Assembly: GCA_027296625.1 (NCBI GenBank)
Contig: JAPUIX010000101.1
Span: 1-37,389 of the forward strand
Origin: Gammaproteobacteria bacterium
GTDB lineage: Bacteria; Pseudomonadota; Gammaproteobacteria; JAKEHO01
Length of the DNA: 37,389 bases
Direction of reading: 5' to 3'
The position numbers and the translations under genes are program-made. Positions 8,493 through 18,124 of the stretch are shown here, piece after piece (position 1 is the stretch's first letter; each line of letters starts with the position of its first letter). Below the pieces are notes generated by a model. The model saw only the letters and a program-made list of their open reading frames with translations, did not search any database and was not told where the DNA came from.

Positions 8493-9567
8493 CGATGACC
8501 TCCATACACAACGCTGCGACGTGTTGGGTTGCATCGGGTCGCGCCAGTTCTCGCGCTTTTCTTGCCATCGCAATGAGACGCTTCCGCGACGCGTGAAGAT
8601 CTGCCAGCAATTCAGCGAGGCGGCCTTCATCGAAACCTGGTTGTGGCATGAGCAGCGCCGCACCCGCATCCACAAGGTGACGCGCATTGGCCATCTGATG
8701 GTCGTCGACAGCATACGGGAACGGCACGAGGATAGAGGCAACTCCGGCGATTGACAGTTCCGAGATCGTCAATGCGCCCGCGCGGCACACAACCACATCA
8801 GCCCAAGCATAGGCAGCGGCTACATCATCGATGTAGGCTTCGATTCGGGCTTGGACCCCATTTTCCGCGTACCGCGCCTTTGTCTCGGCATAATGCTTGG
8901 GCCCGCTCTGGTGCCACACCTCGGTACTGAGGGCGGAGCCCTCACGCGCCAGAGCGCTCGGTATCACTTCATTCAAGATACGTGCGCCCTGGCTACCCCC
9001 CAGCACTAAAATGCGCATGACGGGGCGAGTCGGGTCAAGGCGCCTGTCGGGAGGTACAATCGCGGCAATCTCAGCACGAACAGGGTTGCCCGTACAAACA
9101 GCATGGCGGGGTTTGGAAAACGTCCCTGGAAAGGCCTCCATCACCGTGTGCGCAAGTGGTGCGATCCACCGATTGGTTGTACCAACGATGGCGTTCTGTT
9201 CGTGGATTAAGAGCGGTATGCGCATAAGCCATGCGGCAATGCCCCCGGGTCCACCAACGAATCCACCCATACCAAGCACCACAGCGGGCCGACGGCGGCA
9301 CAGGATCAAGAGCGACTGAACGAGGGCCACAGTGAGATAGATAGGCGCCAATAACCAGCTGCTAAATCCTTTGCCTCGAAGTCCAGATATCGTGATCGTC
9401 AATAGACGAAACCCCTTCGCAGGGACAAGGCGCGCTTCCAAGCCGTGACGTGTACCGAGCCACAGTAGGGGCACACCGCACTCGCGTAAGTGCTCTGCTA
9501 CCGCAAGCGCGGGATAAACGTGCCCTCCCGTACCACCAGCCATAATCAGGAGCGGTCTATGTGACAT
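8485..9567 (-). CDS. murG: Lipid II synthase (GlcNAc transferase) MurG
   Basis: Peripheral inner-membrane glycosyltransferase that adds GlcNAc to lipid I, making lipid II. The start at 9567 gives [20 protein letters not shown], the family's glycine-rich acceptor loop at the very N-terminus; upstream in-frame starts only add residues inside ftsW. Other motifs are [42 protein letters not shown] and the nucleotide-sugar site [17 protein letters not shown]. It is 360 residues, near the usual 355. It overlaps the ftsW stop by 11 nt and murC's chosen start by 8 nt, suggesting translational coupling along the operon. Confidence 0.95.
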   Translation of the reverse strand: MSHRPLLIMAGGTGGHVYPALAVAEHLRECGVPLLWLGTRHGLEARLVPAKGFRLLTITISGLRGKGFSSWLLAPIYLTVALVQSLLILCRRRPAVVLGMGGFVGGPGGIAAWLMRIPLLIHEQNAIVGTTNRWIAPLAHTVMEAFPGTFSKPRHAVCTGNPVRAEIAAIVPPDRRLDPTRPVMRILVLGGSQGARILNEVIPSALAREGSALSTEVWHQSGPKHYAETKARYAENGVQARIEAYIDDVAAAYAWADVVVCRAGALTISELSIAGVASILVPFPYAVDDHQMANARHLVDAGAALLMPQPGFDEGRLAELLADLHASRKRLIAMARKARELARPDATQHVAALCMEVIGG

Positions 9568-10765
9568 AGCTTGCCGCTGGCCTAGAGATCGGTTGAAACT
9601 CAGCACGGCGTGCTTCATAGCCGACACGCAATAACCAACCGAAGAGAATACAGGTCACCACTACACTGTTGCCGCCATAGCTCATCAGTGGCAGCGTCAA
9701 ACCTTTCGTTGGTAAGACGCCGAGATTAACGCCCATGTTGATAAACGCTTGCAGACCGATGACAAGACCGCACCCGTATGCGAGATAGGCAGCAAATAAC
9801 AGTCCAACCCGCTCGGCTAATTGCCCGATCACGAATGCCCGCCAAACCACAAAGCAAAACAACCCAATCACTAAGGCAATGCCCAGAAAGCCCAACTCTT
9901 CGGCGATCACAGCAAACACAAAGTCTGTGTGGCCCTCCGGCAAATAAAACAGCTTCTGGACGCTGCCGCCAAGTCCAACGCCAAACCATTCACCGCGCCC
10001 GAATGCAATCAGCGCCTGAGTCAATTGAAAGCCGCTGTTGTAGGGGTCTGCCCAAGGATTGATAAAGCTCATTAACCGTTCCAATCGGTAGGGCGCAAGT
10101 GTCGCGATGCTTAACAACGCACCGATCGCGACAATGCCCCAAGCGGCAAAACGAGTAAGTGGTACACCGCCGACAAAGAGCATGCCCAGCGCGGTTGCAA
10201 ACAGGAGCACACCAGCGCCATAGTCCGGCTCCAAGAGGAGCAGACCGGATATGATCGTAAGTACGCCTACAGGCTTGCTGAAACCACCAAAGGTCTCCCG
10301 AACCTGCATCTCATGACGAACAAGATACCCGGCAAGATACGCGATAACGCACAGCTTCACAGGCTCAGAGGCCTGTATTGCGAACGGCCCCATGCCGATC
10401 CAGCGCATGCTGCCGTTCACTTCCCTCCCAACGCCAGGTACCAAGACCATAACCAGGAGCAAAATGCCTACCGAAAGCAGGATGACGCTAACCTTTCGCC
10501 AAAAGACCAGGGGTATTTTCATCACGATCACGGCCAGCACGAGACCAATCAGCACGGAGAACGATTGACGCCAAAAATAGTAAAGGGGCTCGTGAAAACG
10601 GCGCTCGGCGATGGTGATCGACGATGAGGCGACCATCACAAGACCAATTGCAATCAAGAGAAGGACAACACCAATAAGCCACGCATCGTATCCCCCCAAT
10701 AACCCATGCGGCGTTGCTGTCTTTACCATGCCTACCGAGGGATGTCTGTGGCCCGGGCCTGTCAT
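9557..10765 (-). CDS. ftsW: Peptidoglycan glycosyltransferase FtsW (SEDS family)
   Basis: Polytopic SEDS protein that polymerises septal glycan strands with FtsI. It has 402 residues and many hydrophobic segments, about ten, starting with LIGVVLLLIAIGLVMVASSS. Motifs include QASEPVKLCVIAYLAGYL, the catalytic-Asp loop region LLEPDYGAGVLLFATALGMLF, the periplasmic loop with NPWADPYNSGFQLTQALIAF, GHTDFVFAVIAEELGFLG and the C-terminal LPLMSYGGNSV. It lies between murD and murG with a 4-nt ATGA overlap with murD, the standard place of ftsW; together with FtsI nearby this favours FtsW over RodA. Confidence 0.96.
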   Translation of the reverse strand: MTGPGHRHPSVGMVKTATPHGLLGGYDAWLIGVVLLLIAIGLVMVASSSITIAERRFHEPLYYFWRQSFSVLIGLVLAVIVMKIPLVFWRKVSVILLSVGILLLVMVLVPGVGREVNGSMRWIGMGPFAIQASEPVKLCVIAYLAGYLVRHEMQVRETFGGFSKPVGVLTIISGLLLLEPDYGAGVLLFATALGMLFVGGVPLTRFAAWGIVAIGALLSIATLAPYRLERLMSFINPWADPYNSGFQLTQALIAFGRGEWFGVGLGGSVQKLFYLPEGHTDFVFAVIAEELGFLGIALVIGLFCFVVWRAFVIGQLAERVGLLFAAYLAYGCGLVIGLQAFINMGVNLGVLPTKGLTLPLMSYGGNSVVVTCILFGWLLRVGYEARRAEFQPISRPAASYVT

Positions 10766-12111
10766 TCTGCCAACACCTCATGCACGGACGAGACGAAGGC
10801 GTCACCCCGAGCGGCATAGTCGGAGTACATGTCGAAACTCGCACACGCTGGAGACAGCAACACGATATCACCCGTGTGCGCGAGATCGTTTGCCTTGGCA
10901 ACAGCGTCCGTCATGTCCTTTGCACGTTCGACATGGGTGATACCCTTCAATCGTTGTTCGATTAACGATGCATCCCGGCCCATCAGTACCGCCGCACGTA
11001 ACTTTCCTTGCGCGACCGTCACAAGGGGTGAAAAATCCGCGCCCTTCGCATCTCCGCCCGCGATGAGTACGAGTCGGCCCTTGTCCGATAATCCTTTGAT
11101 AGCCGCGCAGGTTGCACCCACATTGGTGCCCTTTGAATCGTTGTACCAATTGACATTCTTTGAACAGAAGACCCACTGACAGCGGTGCGCGAGCCCCTGA
11201 AAGTCGCGCAATGCATCTCGCATGGCAGCAAGGGGAAACCCCATGGCCGTACCAAGGGCTAAGGCCGCCAACGCATTAGCAACATTGTGATAACCTTGCA
11301 TCTGGAGCTCCGCCACCGGCATGAGACAGCGGGATCCGTGTGCTAACCAAGGCTTCCCGCCGCGCATTTTGACACCAAAGTCCGAGTCTCCCGACTCACC
11401 GAGAGTAAATAGGAGCACTTCCCTTCCTTCTTGGCCCATAGCGGCCACCAACGGGTCATCGCTGTTAATGACCAGGGTCCCTGCGCCAACGTAGATGCGC
11501 TCCTTTGCGCGCGCGTACGCACCCACATCGGCGTACCGGTCCATGTGATCGGGCGTGACATTAAGCACGGCCGCAGCGGCTGCACGTAGCGAGTACGTTG
11601 TCTCCAACTGGAAACTCGACAGCTCCAGCACATACAAATCAGGCGGCCGCTCGCCAATCAGATCAACGGACGGCTTGCCAAGGTTGCCACCCACACGCAC
11701 ATCGCGGCCGGCACGGCGTGCCATTTCCGCAAGGAGCGTGGTGACTGTACTCTTGCCATTCGAACCGGTTACCGCGACCACCGGTGCTTCGGCATGATGA
11801 CAAAAGAGCTCCACGTCCCCCAAAGCCGGTACACCGCGCGCAATGGCCTGTTGGATTGCGGGTTCTTTGAGGGACACACCGGGACTGATGAGCAACTGTC
11901 CCGCCTGACCCAGTAGAGCCGGATCAAAACGGCCAAGATACAGGGGGACATCGGGCAACTCCTGCTTAAGCGATGCAAGCGCAGGCGGTTGCTCTCGGCT
12001 ATCCGTCACCGCAAAGTCAACACCTTCGCGGGCTAGCAAACGTGCACAGGCAATTCCAGTCTTACCGAGACCAACGATCACACTGTGATATCGCGTAGCA
12101 CCTTGCTGCAT
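10762..12111 (-). CDS. murD: UDP-N-acetylmuramoylalanine--D-glutamate ligase
   Basis: Cytoplasmic Mur ligase adding D-glutamate to UDP-MurNAc-L-Ala. The sequence has VIVGLGKTGIACARLLA near the N-terminus, the P-loop AVTGSNGKSTVTTLLAEM, VLELSSFQLE and VLNVTPDHMDRY, WYNDSKGTNVGAT and LIAGGDAKGADFSPL in the C-terminal domain, and LLSPACASFDMYSDYAARG at the end. I take the ATG at 12111 (449 residues), which places VIVGLGKTG about ten residues from the start as in pseudomonads; a TTG at 12141 with GGAG upstream would add ten. Four-nt overlap with ftsW downstream. Confidence 0.94.
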   Translation of the reverse strand: MQQGATRYHSVIVGLGKTGIACARLLAREGVDFAVTDSREQPPALASLKQELPDVPLYLGRFDPALLGQAGQLLISPGVSLKEPAIQQAIARGVPALGDVELFCHHAEAPVVAVTGSNGKSTVTTLLAEMARRAGRDVRVGGNLGKPSVDLIGERPPDLYVLELSSFQLETTYSLRAAAAAVLNVTPDHMDRYADVGAYARAKERIYVGAGTLVINSDDPLVAAMGQEGREVLLFTLGESGDSDFGVKMRGGKPWLAHGSRCLMPVAELQMQGYHNVANALAALALGTAMGFPLAAMRDALRDFQGLAHRCQWVFCSKNVNWYNDSKGTNVGATCAAIKGLSDKGRLVLIAGGDAKGADFSPLVTVAQGKLRAAVLMGRDASLIEQRLKGITHVERAKDMTDAVAKANDLAHTGDIVLLSPACASFDMYSDYAARGDAFVSSVHEVLAE

Positions 12112-12154
12112 TTCTGAAATCAATACCTCGGCAACGCCCAAAGTCCAGGCTCCC

Positions 12155-13237
12155 TCAACGAATCTTCAAACTCGACAGACCAATCAACACCAAAATCACC
12201 GTAATAATCCAGAAACGCACAATGACCCTCGGTTCTGGCCAGCCCTTGAGCTCAAAATGATGATGCAACGGCGCCATATGGAAAAGACGCCGTCCGGTCA
12301 GCTTGTAGGAAGTCACCTGTAAGATCACAGATACAGTTTCCATGACGAACACGCCACCCATGATGAGGAGCACGATCTCCTGGCGAACGACAACCGCCAC
12401 AACACCCAGGGCCGCGCCTAGGGACAAGGCCCCGATATCGCCCATGAACACTTGCGCGGGATAGGTGTTGAACCACAAAAAGCCAAGCCCCGCCCCGACC
12501 ATCGCACCACAGAACACGCTCACTTCCCCAACGCCAGGCACATACGGGATCCCAAGGTAATGCGCGATATTAAAGTTACCGGCGACATAAGCAAACATCG
12601 CCAAGGCACCCGCCACCATCACCGTCGGCAGAATCGCCAGCCCATCAAGCCCATCGGTGAGATTCACCGCATTGCTGGTGCCGACAATGACAAAATAGGC
12701 GAGCAAAACAAAGACCCAACCGAGGTCTACCGCGACGGCCTTGACAAAAGGCACAATGAGTTCTGTCTCTGCCGGAACAGTCGCCGTCACAAAAAGAAAG
12801 ACCGCAGCCGCGAGGCCAGCAACGGACTGCCAAAAATATTTATAACGTGGCTTAAGCCCCGTCGGATCTCGTCGCACGAGCTTGCGGTAATCGTCGGCCC
12901 ATCCGATGGCCCCGAACATCACTGTCACTGCGAGCACCACCCATACGAAACGGTTGCTCAGATCGGCCCAACACAAGGTGCTGACTGCAATTGAAACCAA
13001 GATCAGTAACCCACCCATAGTGGGCGTACCAGATTTGGAAAGATGCGTATTGGGACCATCATCGCGGACGCTTTGACTGATTTGATAATGGTTCAGTCTA
13101 CGAATCAGAAACGGTCCAACCAAAAGGGAAATCAATAGGGCTGTTAACGCGCCAAGGATAGTCCTCAGTGTGAGATACTGGAATACATTAAAACCGCTGT
13201 GGAATCGTGTGAGATATTCGGTGAACAGTAGCAACAT
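12155..13237 (-). CDS. mraY: Phospho-N-acetylmuramoyl-pentapeptide-transferase
   Basis: Inner-membrane enzyme that transfers phospho-MurNAc-pentapeptide to undecaprenyl phosphate, giving lipid I. The 360 residues equal the E. coli length. Motifs: [47 protein letters not shown] (Mg-binding aspartates), [13 protein letters not shown] (catalytic region), [20 protein letters not shown] and [19 protein letters not shown] near the C-terminus. About ten membrane segments alternate with these cytoplasmic loops. It starts 3 nt after murF and ends ahead of murD. Confidence 0.98.
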   Translation of the reverse strand: MLLLFTEYLTRFHSGFNVFQYLTLRTILGALTALLISLLVGPFLIRRLNHYQISQSVRDDGPNTHLSKSGTPTMGGLLILVSIAVSTLCWADLSNRFVWVVLAVTVMFGAIGWADDYRKLVRRDPTGLKPRYKYFWQSVAGLAAAVFLFVTATVPAETELIVPFVKAVAVDLGWVFVLLAYFVIVGTSNAVNLTDGLDGLAILPTVMVAGALAMFAYVAGNFNIAHYLGIPYVPGVGEVSVFCGAMVGAGLGFLWFNTYPAQVFMGDIGALSLGAALGVVAVVVRQEIVLLIMGGVFVMETVSVILQVTSYKLTGRRLFHMAPLHHHFELKGWPEPRVIVRFWIITVILVLIGLSSLKIR

Positions 13238-13240
13238 GGC

Positions 13241-14587
13241 TCAGTTCCCCTCTGCGAGCGATGCCACCACCTGTTCCATGTGCATCGATCGCGATCCCTT
13301 GATAAGGACGGTAACGTCCTCGTGAAGGCCAGCCGCCAAAGCGGTGATGAGCTGATCGGCCTGCTCATAATGATGGGCGCCTTTGCCGAATGTCTTTGCC
13401 GCAAGGCGGCTCAAATCACCAATGGCGTACATCCGTTCGACGCCGGCTTTGCGCGCAAGTGCGCCCACGGACTCATGCAAGTTCGCGGCTGCCGAGCCCA
13501 ATTCCCCCATATCACCTAACACCAACCAACGCTTTCCCTCGAAATCAGCCAGCACATCCAGCGCTGCCTGCAAAGATGCGGGATTGGCGTTATAACTGTC
13601 ATCTAATAATCGCGAGCCATGCGGCCCGCGTTTGCTTTGCAACCGCCCGCACACTGGCCGCATCGATTCCAATCCTCGCTTGATCAATTCGAGATCAATG
13701 CCCACGGCAAGTGCACAAGCTGTTGCCGCCAAGGCATTCATAACATTGTGTTTACCGGGAAGCGAAAGTGTAATATCTACGGTGCCTGACCCGCTTTTCA
13801 ACACAAAGCGACTTTGCTCGGGGGAACGGTCGATTAAACCGGCCTTAACGTCGGCAGAACCGTTTGAGGCAAAGGTGAGGCATCGGCGCGGTGCGGCCAT
13901 CTTGTACCACAGGCCCGCATAGGCATCGTCCGCATTGATTACGGCAACCCCATCTTCCGGCAGACCTTGGAAGACCTCCCCCTTTGCCCGTGCTACTCCC
14001 TCGATATCACCGAATCCTTCGAGATGAGTTGGGCCACAGTGAGTGATCAGCGCCACAGTGGGTCTCCCTGTCTGACTCAACCATGCAATTTCACCTGCGT
14101 GATTGGCGCCCATCTCGATGACTGCGAAGTGATGGCTGTCGTCAAGATCAAACAGGGTCAGCGGCACACCGATCTCGTTGTTCAGATTACCTTGGGTCGC
14201 TAACACCGGCGCCTTCAACGACAGGATCGAATTCAGCATTTCCTTCACAGTGGTTTTACCGTTGCTGCCTGTGACAGCAATCACAGGTATATCGAAGCGC
14301 ATACGCCACGCGCCAGCGAGTCGCCCCATCGCGACACGTGTGTCATTCACAACCACGGCAGGCAGGCGATCGCTCTCCAAGTATTCCACCATGGCGGCCC
14401 GCGCCCCTCTTTGTTGCGCGTGGGGAACAAACTGATGACCATCAAATCGCTGCCCGCGCAGCGCAATGAAAAGTTCGCCGCTGCATAACGTCCGTGTGTC
14501 CGTACTACACCCGCGAAAATCCACGTCGGTGCCCTGACAGGTTGCATCGAGTGCCTGGGCAGCCTCGGAGAGACGCATGTTGATCAT
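13241..14587 (-). CDS. murF: UDP-MurNAc-tripeptide--D-alanyl-D-alanine ligase
   Basis: Cytoplasmic Mur ligase adding the D-Ala-D-Ala made by DdlB, completing the pentapeptide. The 448-residue sequence has GCSTDTRTLCSGELFIALRG (uridine-binding domain), the P-loop AVTGSNGKTTVKEML, AVIEMGANHAGEIAWLS, CGPTHLEGFGDIEGVARAKGE and LLDDSYNANPASLQAALDVL. Its ATG overlaps the murE stop by 4 nt (ATGA), and mraY follows 3 nt after its stop. Confidence 0.97.
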   Translation of the reverse strand: MINMRLSEAAQALDATCQGTDVDFRGCSTDTRTLCSGELFIALRGQRFDGHQFVPHAQQRGARAAMVEYLESDRLPAVVVNDTRVAMGRLAGAWRMRFDIPVIAVTGSNGKTTVKEMLNSILSLKAPVLATQGNLNNEIGVPLTLFDLDDSHHFAVIEMGANHAGEIAWLSQTGRPTVALITHCGPTHLEGFGDIEGVARAKGEVFQGLPEDGVAVINADDAYAGLWYKMAAPRRCLTFASNGSADVKAGLIDRSPEQSRFVLKSGSGTVDITLSLPGKHNVMNALAATACALAVGIDLELIKRGLESMRPVCGRLQSKRGPHGSRLLDDSYNANPASLQAALDVLADFEGKRWLVLGDMGELGSAAANLHESVGALARKAGVERMYAIGDLSRLAAKTFGKGAHHYEQADQLITALAAGLHEDVTVLIKGSRSMHMEQVVASLAEGN

Positions 14588-16113
14588 TCCATTCCCCGGA
14601 GGAGGCTCTGGATAAGGTCACGGTCACTAAACGGCCGCCGCTCAGAACCGATCTCTTGATAGGCCTCGTGTCCCTTGCCGGCAACGACAACGATGTCCCC
14701 TGCCTTCAACGCGTTCAGCACCTCGCCGATGGCACGGGCTCGATCAGGCTGTATTCGGACACGCGCCTTATCCCGGACACCTGTCAAAATGTCATCGATG
14801 ATGACATCGGGGTCCTCATTGCGTGGGTTATCGCTGGTGAGCACAATATCGTCAGCATACGCCTCGGCCGCCGCTCCCATCATGGGGCGCTTTCCTGGAT
14901 CCCTGTCGCCACCACAACCGAATACACACCAGAGTCTCCCCACGCAGAGGGCCCTAACTGACTTCAAGACCTGTTGGAGCGCCTCGGGTGTATGGGCATA
15001 ATCCACCACCACGAGCGGTTGTCCGTCTGCTTTCCCGAAACGTTCCATGCGCCCGGGAAGACTCGGCGCCGCGCTTAACCTCGTTAGCGCAACGTCAAAT
15101 GGCACGCCGATGGCACACACCGCCGCAAGCGCCGCGAGCAGGTTGTATGCATTAAATTGACCGATCAGATCCGTTTCAAGCAGCCCATCACCCCACGGGG
15201 TGAATACATCTATCGCCACCCCTAGGCGATTTCCAGAGCGTAACCGGCCTAGAACCCTCGGTCGTCGCATGCGCTTCGCGTGTGACACAAACCCATCTAG
15301 CCCGTAGGTCACAGGATTTACCTGCGCAGGCAGCGAATCCACAATCGCCCTGCCGAACTCATCATCCGAATTGCACACCGCATGTTTGAGGGTCATCGTC
15401 TCAAACAACTGGCTCTTGGCTTTGGCATAGCGAGTCATATCACCGTGATAATCCAAGTGATCACGACTTAAATTTGTTAACACCGCGACATCGAAGGCGA
15501 CCCCGTTGACACGTCCTTGGTCCAAGCCGTGGGAAGAAACTTCCAGCACGGCGTAGCGTACGTCTCGATCCACCATGCCAGCCAAGAGCGCGTGCAATGT
15601 CACCGGATCAGGGGTTGTATTGATGCCGGGATGGAGATCACCGTACAACCCATAACCCAAGGTCCCAATGACGCCACAGCGACGATCCGCGGCGTATTTG
15701 CCCCCAAGGGCCTCGCCAAGAAAGTGGCTAACGGAAGTCTTGCCGTTGGTCCCTGTGACGCCAATCACCGTGAGATCGCCCGATGGATGGCCAAAAAATC
15801 GGTCCGCGATGATGCCAGCCTTTTCCCGTAGCCCTGCGACAGGCAGCACAGGCTGGCTTTTCTTTGAAAGCAGCGGTATCCCTTCTGCCTCCACCACAAC
15901 CGCAACGGCCCCGGAACGAATGGCTTCATCAATAAACTGCCACCCATTCTGCCGAGAGCCGCGACAAGCTAGAAAGAGATCGCCCGGGGCTGTGCTGCGA
16001 CTATCCAACGTCAGTCCACTGACAACGATGTCATGCGCCGAATCCACCGGCGAAAGGTCGGCCAAGAGCGTACTCAGACGATGCCCGTCAGACTGAGCCG
16101 GAGCAGCCATCAT
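14584..16113 (-). CDS. murE: UDP-MurNAc-L-Ala-D-Glu--meso-diaminopimelate ligase
   Basis: Cytoplasmic Mur ligase adding the third residue of the stem peptide. The 509 residues contain SRSTAPGDLFLACRGSRQNG, the P-loop VTGTNGKTSVSHFLG, LEVSSHGLDQGRV, LTNLSRDHLDYHGDM, VVVDYAHTPEAL and the motif TSDNPRNEDP. The DNPR sequence is the known mark of meso-diaminopimelate specificity (lysine enzymes differ there), so the wall is predicted to be of the mDAP type. It overlaps ftsI upstream and murF downstream by 4 nt each. Confidence 0.97.
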   Translation of the reverse strand: MMAAPAQSDGHRLSTLLADLSPVDSAHDIVVSGLTLDSRSTAPGDLFLACRGSRQNGWQFIDEAIRSGAVAVVVEAEGIPLLSKKSQPVLPVAGLREKAGIIADRFFGHPSGDLTVIGVTGTNGKTSVSHFLGEALGGKYAADRRCGVIGTLGYGLYGDLHPGINTTPDPVTLHALLAGMVDRDVRYAVLEVSSHGLDQGRVNGVAFDVAVLTNLSRDHLDYHGDMTRYAKAKSQLFETMTLKHAVCNSDDEFGRAIVDSLPAQVNPVTYGLDGFVSHAKRMRRPRVLGRLRSGNRLGVAIDVFTPWGDGLLETDLIGQFNAYNLLAALAAVCAIGVPFDVALTRLSAAPSLPGRMERFGKADGQPLVVVDYAHTPEALQQVLKSVRALCVGRLWCVFGCGGDRDPGKRPMMGAAAEAYADDIVLTSDNPRNEDPDVIIDDILTGVRDKARVRIQPDRARAIGEVLNALKAGDIVVVAGKGHEAYQEIGSERRPFSDRDLIQSLLRGME

Positions 16114-17864
16114 GGCGGGGAACTCCGGACAGGGCCGCCAGCCCCGCCGTCACTGACCTCGTTCACGTAGGCAAGCCGCTGGCGCTTAAGGCCCGTCGTA
16201 TCGTCCGGCGCGATGTTCATCAGCCGCATGGCGCCAGCCATAACCTTGGAAAACACGGGCGCCGCCACCTGCCCACCGAAGTGTTGATGACCCCCGGGTT
16301 CATCGATAACGACCACCATGACCAGCCGCGGGCGGGTCGCCGGCGCCATACCGGCGAACACAGAAACATAACGATCTTCAGCATATCCACCGGCTGTGCT
16401 CTTGTGCACCGTGCCGGTTTTCCCTGCGACGCGGTAACCCGTGATCTGGGCAAGCTGACCTGTACCACCCTCATGGACGACCGCTTCTAGCATGCTTCTG
16501 ACCGCCGCTGCAGTCGACTCCTTCATTACGCGCTGGCCTTGGGGTTTATCTTGCAACTTCTGTAACGTCACGGCGTATAGCAGACCATTGGCAGCGAGGA
16601 CTGTGTAGGCTTGGGCCAGTTGCAGGGCTGTGACTGACAGTCCATAACCGAAAGCCAGCGTGGCATGTTCCACCTCCGGCCAACTCCGATAATCGTCCAA
16701 ACGGCCCGATGCCTCACCCGGAAAGCCGCTATCGGTAATCTGCCCAAAACCCACATTTGTTAACATGGCCCATAATCCCTTGGGATCGAGCGACAGCGCG
16801 ATCTTGCTTGCGCCCACGTTGCTGGATTTTTTGATCACTGTTGCAACATCAATCACGCCGTAGTTTCGGAGGTCGCGAATGGTATGACCACCGACGGAAA
16901 TATAGCCTGGTCGCGTATCGACGACGGTCGCCGGGGTATATTTTCCGGTCTCAATTGCACTGGCAATGGTAAAGGGTTTGATGGCCGAACCTGGCTCGAA
17001 GACGTCCGTGACCGCCCGGTTACGGAAATAATCTCTTTTCAACCCGCCGCGATTATTTGGATTGTAAGAAGGCTGGCTTACCATCGCCAACACTTCCCCA
17101 CTTTTGGCATCGAGCATAACGATCGAACCGCCACGGGCGGCGTTACGCTGTACCGCCGCCTTTAACTCCCGATAAGCAAGATACTGCACGCGCCGATCGA
17201 TGCTTAGTACCAGATCCTGCCCCGGGCTTGAGGGACGGATGCTCTCAACATTCTCGACGATTCTCCCGAGGCGATCCTTCAACACCCGTTTTGCGCCCGG
17301 CGTGCCACGTAGCCATTTATCAAAGGCGAGTTCAATCCCTTCCTGGCCGATGTCATCTACGTTGGTAAAGCCCAAGATATGTGCGGTCACCTCGCTGGCT
17401 GGATAGTACCGACGATACTCCCGCCCGAGCGACACGCCTGGAAGACCAAGTGCCGCGACCCGTTGAGCAAGACCAGGGTCCAACTGGCGTCTAAGGTACA
17501 CGAACTCTCGGCCAACCCGATCCTCCAAAAGAGTCTTGAGTTCCCGCACATCCATATTGAGCAGCTTGGCAAGCTCGGGTAAGCGCCCTTCGCCTGCAAG
17601 AAGCTTACGAGGTGTCGCCCATACCGCATGAACAGGCGTGCTGACAGCCAACGGTTCGCCGTATCTATCTGTAATCATCCCCCGGTGCGCCGGGATCTCC
17701 ACTACGCGCAGTGATCGGGCGTCTCCATGATCTTGCAGGAAGACGTTGCGCATCAGTTGCAGATCAGCCGCCCGCCACAGCAAAGCACCCATACCCAAGG
17801 CAAACAAGCCCATCAATAACCAGCGTCTCGCCGCATAGCGCGTCACTGTGTTCTGCGCAGTCAT
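16110..17864 (-). CDS. ftsI: Septal peptidoglycan transpeptidase FtsI (PBP3)
   Basis: Class B penicillin-binding protein that cross-links septal peptidoglycan, working with FtsW. It has 584 residues: an N-terminal membrane anchor (RWLLMGLFALGMGALLW, about 14-30), the non-catalytic dimerisation domain starting near IPAHRGMITDRYGEPLAVS, and the transpeptidase domain. The three catalytic motifs are visible: SAIK with the nucleophile Ser293 in EPGSAIKPF, SSN in KKSSNVGASK (about 345-354) and KTG in GYRVAGKTGTVHKS (about 477-490). It overlaps ftsL and murE by 4 nt each. No key residue is missing. Confidence 0.97.
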   Translation of the reverse strand: MTAQNTVTRYAARRWLLMGLFALGMGALLWRAADLQLMRNVFLQDHGDARSLRVVEIPAHRGMITDRYGEPLAVSTPVHAVWATPRKLLAGEGRLPELAKLLNMDVRELKTLLEDRVGREFVYLRRQLDPGLAQRVAALGLPGVSLGREYRRYYPASEVTAHILGFTNVDDIGQEGIELAFDKWLRGTPGAKRVLKDRLGRIVENVESIRPSSPGQDLVLSIDRRVQYLAYRELKAAVQRNAARGGSIVMLDAKSGEVLAMVSQPSYNPNNRGGLKRDYFRNRAVTDVFEPGSAIKPFTIASAIETGKYTPATVVDTRPGYISVGGHTIRDLRNYGVIDVATVIKKSSNVGASKIALSLDPKGLWAMLTNVGFGQITDSGFPGEASGRLDDYRSWPEVEHATLAFGYGLSVTALQLAQAYTVLAANGLLYAVTLQKLQDKPQGQRVMKESTAAAVRSMLEAVVHEGGTGQLAQITGYRVAGKTGTVHKSTAGGYAEDRYVSVFAGMAPATRPRLVMVVVIDEPGGHQHFGGQVAAPVFSKVMAGAMRLMNIAPDDTTGLKRQRLAYVNEVSDGGAGGPVRSSPP

Positions 17865-18124
17865 TCTGGCACTAACACTACCGCATTCATCGAGGGTACA
17901 CGCAGGTCGAGTTTTGTATGCGCCAACGACTCAACCCGAGCATCCGTAGCCCACGTACTCTGCTCCAACTGCAAGCGTCCCCATTCTTCATTTAGCGCGT
18001 CGCGTACCCCTTTCAAGTCTTCCAGCCCTACAAACAGTCTGCGACTCTGATGACGTGCGACCACGACTTCAATCGCCGAAACAAGTACTGCAGTAAGTAA
18101 AACTAAAAAAAATAAACGTTTCAT
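17861..18124 (-). CDS. ftsL: Cell division protein FtsL
   Basis: An 87-residue bitopic membrane protein. The N-terminus KRLFFLVLLTAVLVSAIEVVV is the membrane segment; the remainder, with ESRRLF-like periodicity and LKGVRDALNEEWGRLQLEQ, is a leucine-zipper-like periplasmic coiled coil ending with the family's LAHTKLDLRVPSMN. FtsL pairs with FtsB and links FtsQ to FtsW and FtsI. The assignment depends strongly on the position between rsmH and ftsI, overlapping both by 4 nt, since FtsL sequences diverge; the W and RL spacing also fits. Confidence 0.92.
   Translation of the reverse strand: MKRLFFLVLLTAVLVSAIEVVVARHQSRRLFVGLEDLKGVRDALNEEWGRLQLEQSTWATDARVESLAHTKLDLRVPSMNAVVLVPE

Noticed and set aside
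7716-8498. 260-codon open frame opposite murC
   Set aside because: Antisense to the conserved Mur ligase; composition typical of a shadow frame.
8493-8741. N-terminal extension of murC into murG
   Set aside because: The extra residues are Arg/Ser/Trp/Cys-rich and unlike any Mur ligase; they are murG read in another frame. The GTG at 8492 with GGAGG is a better start.
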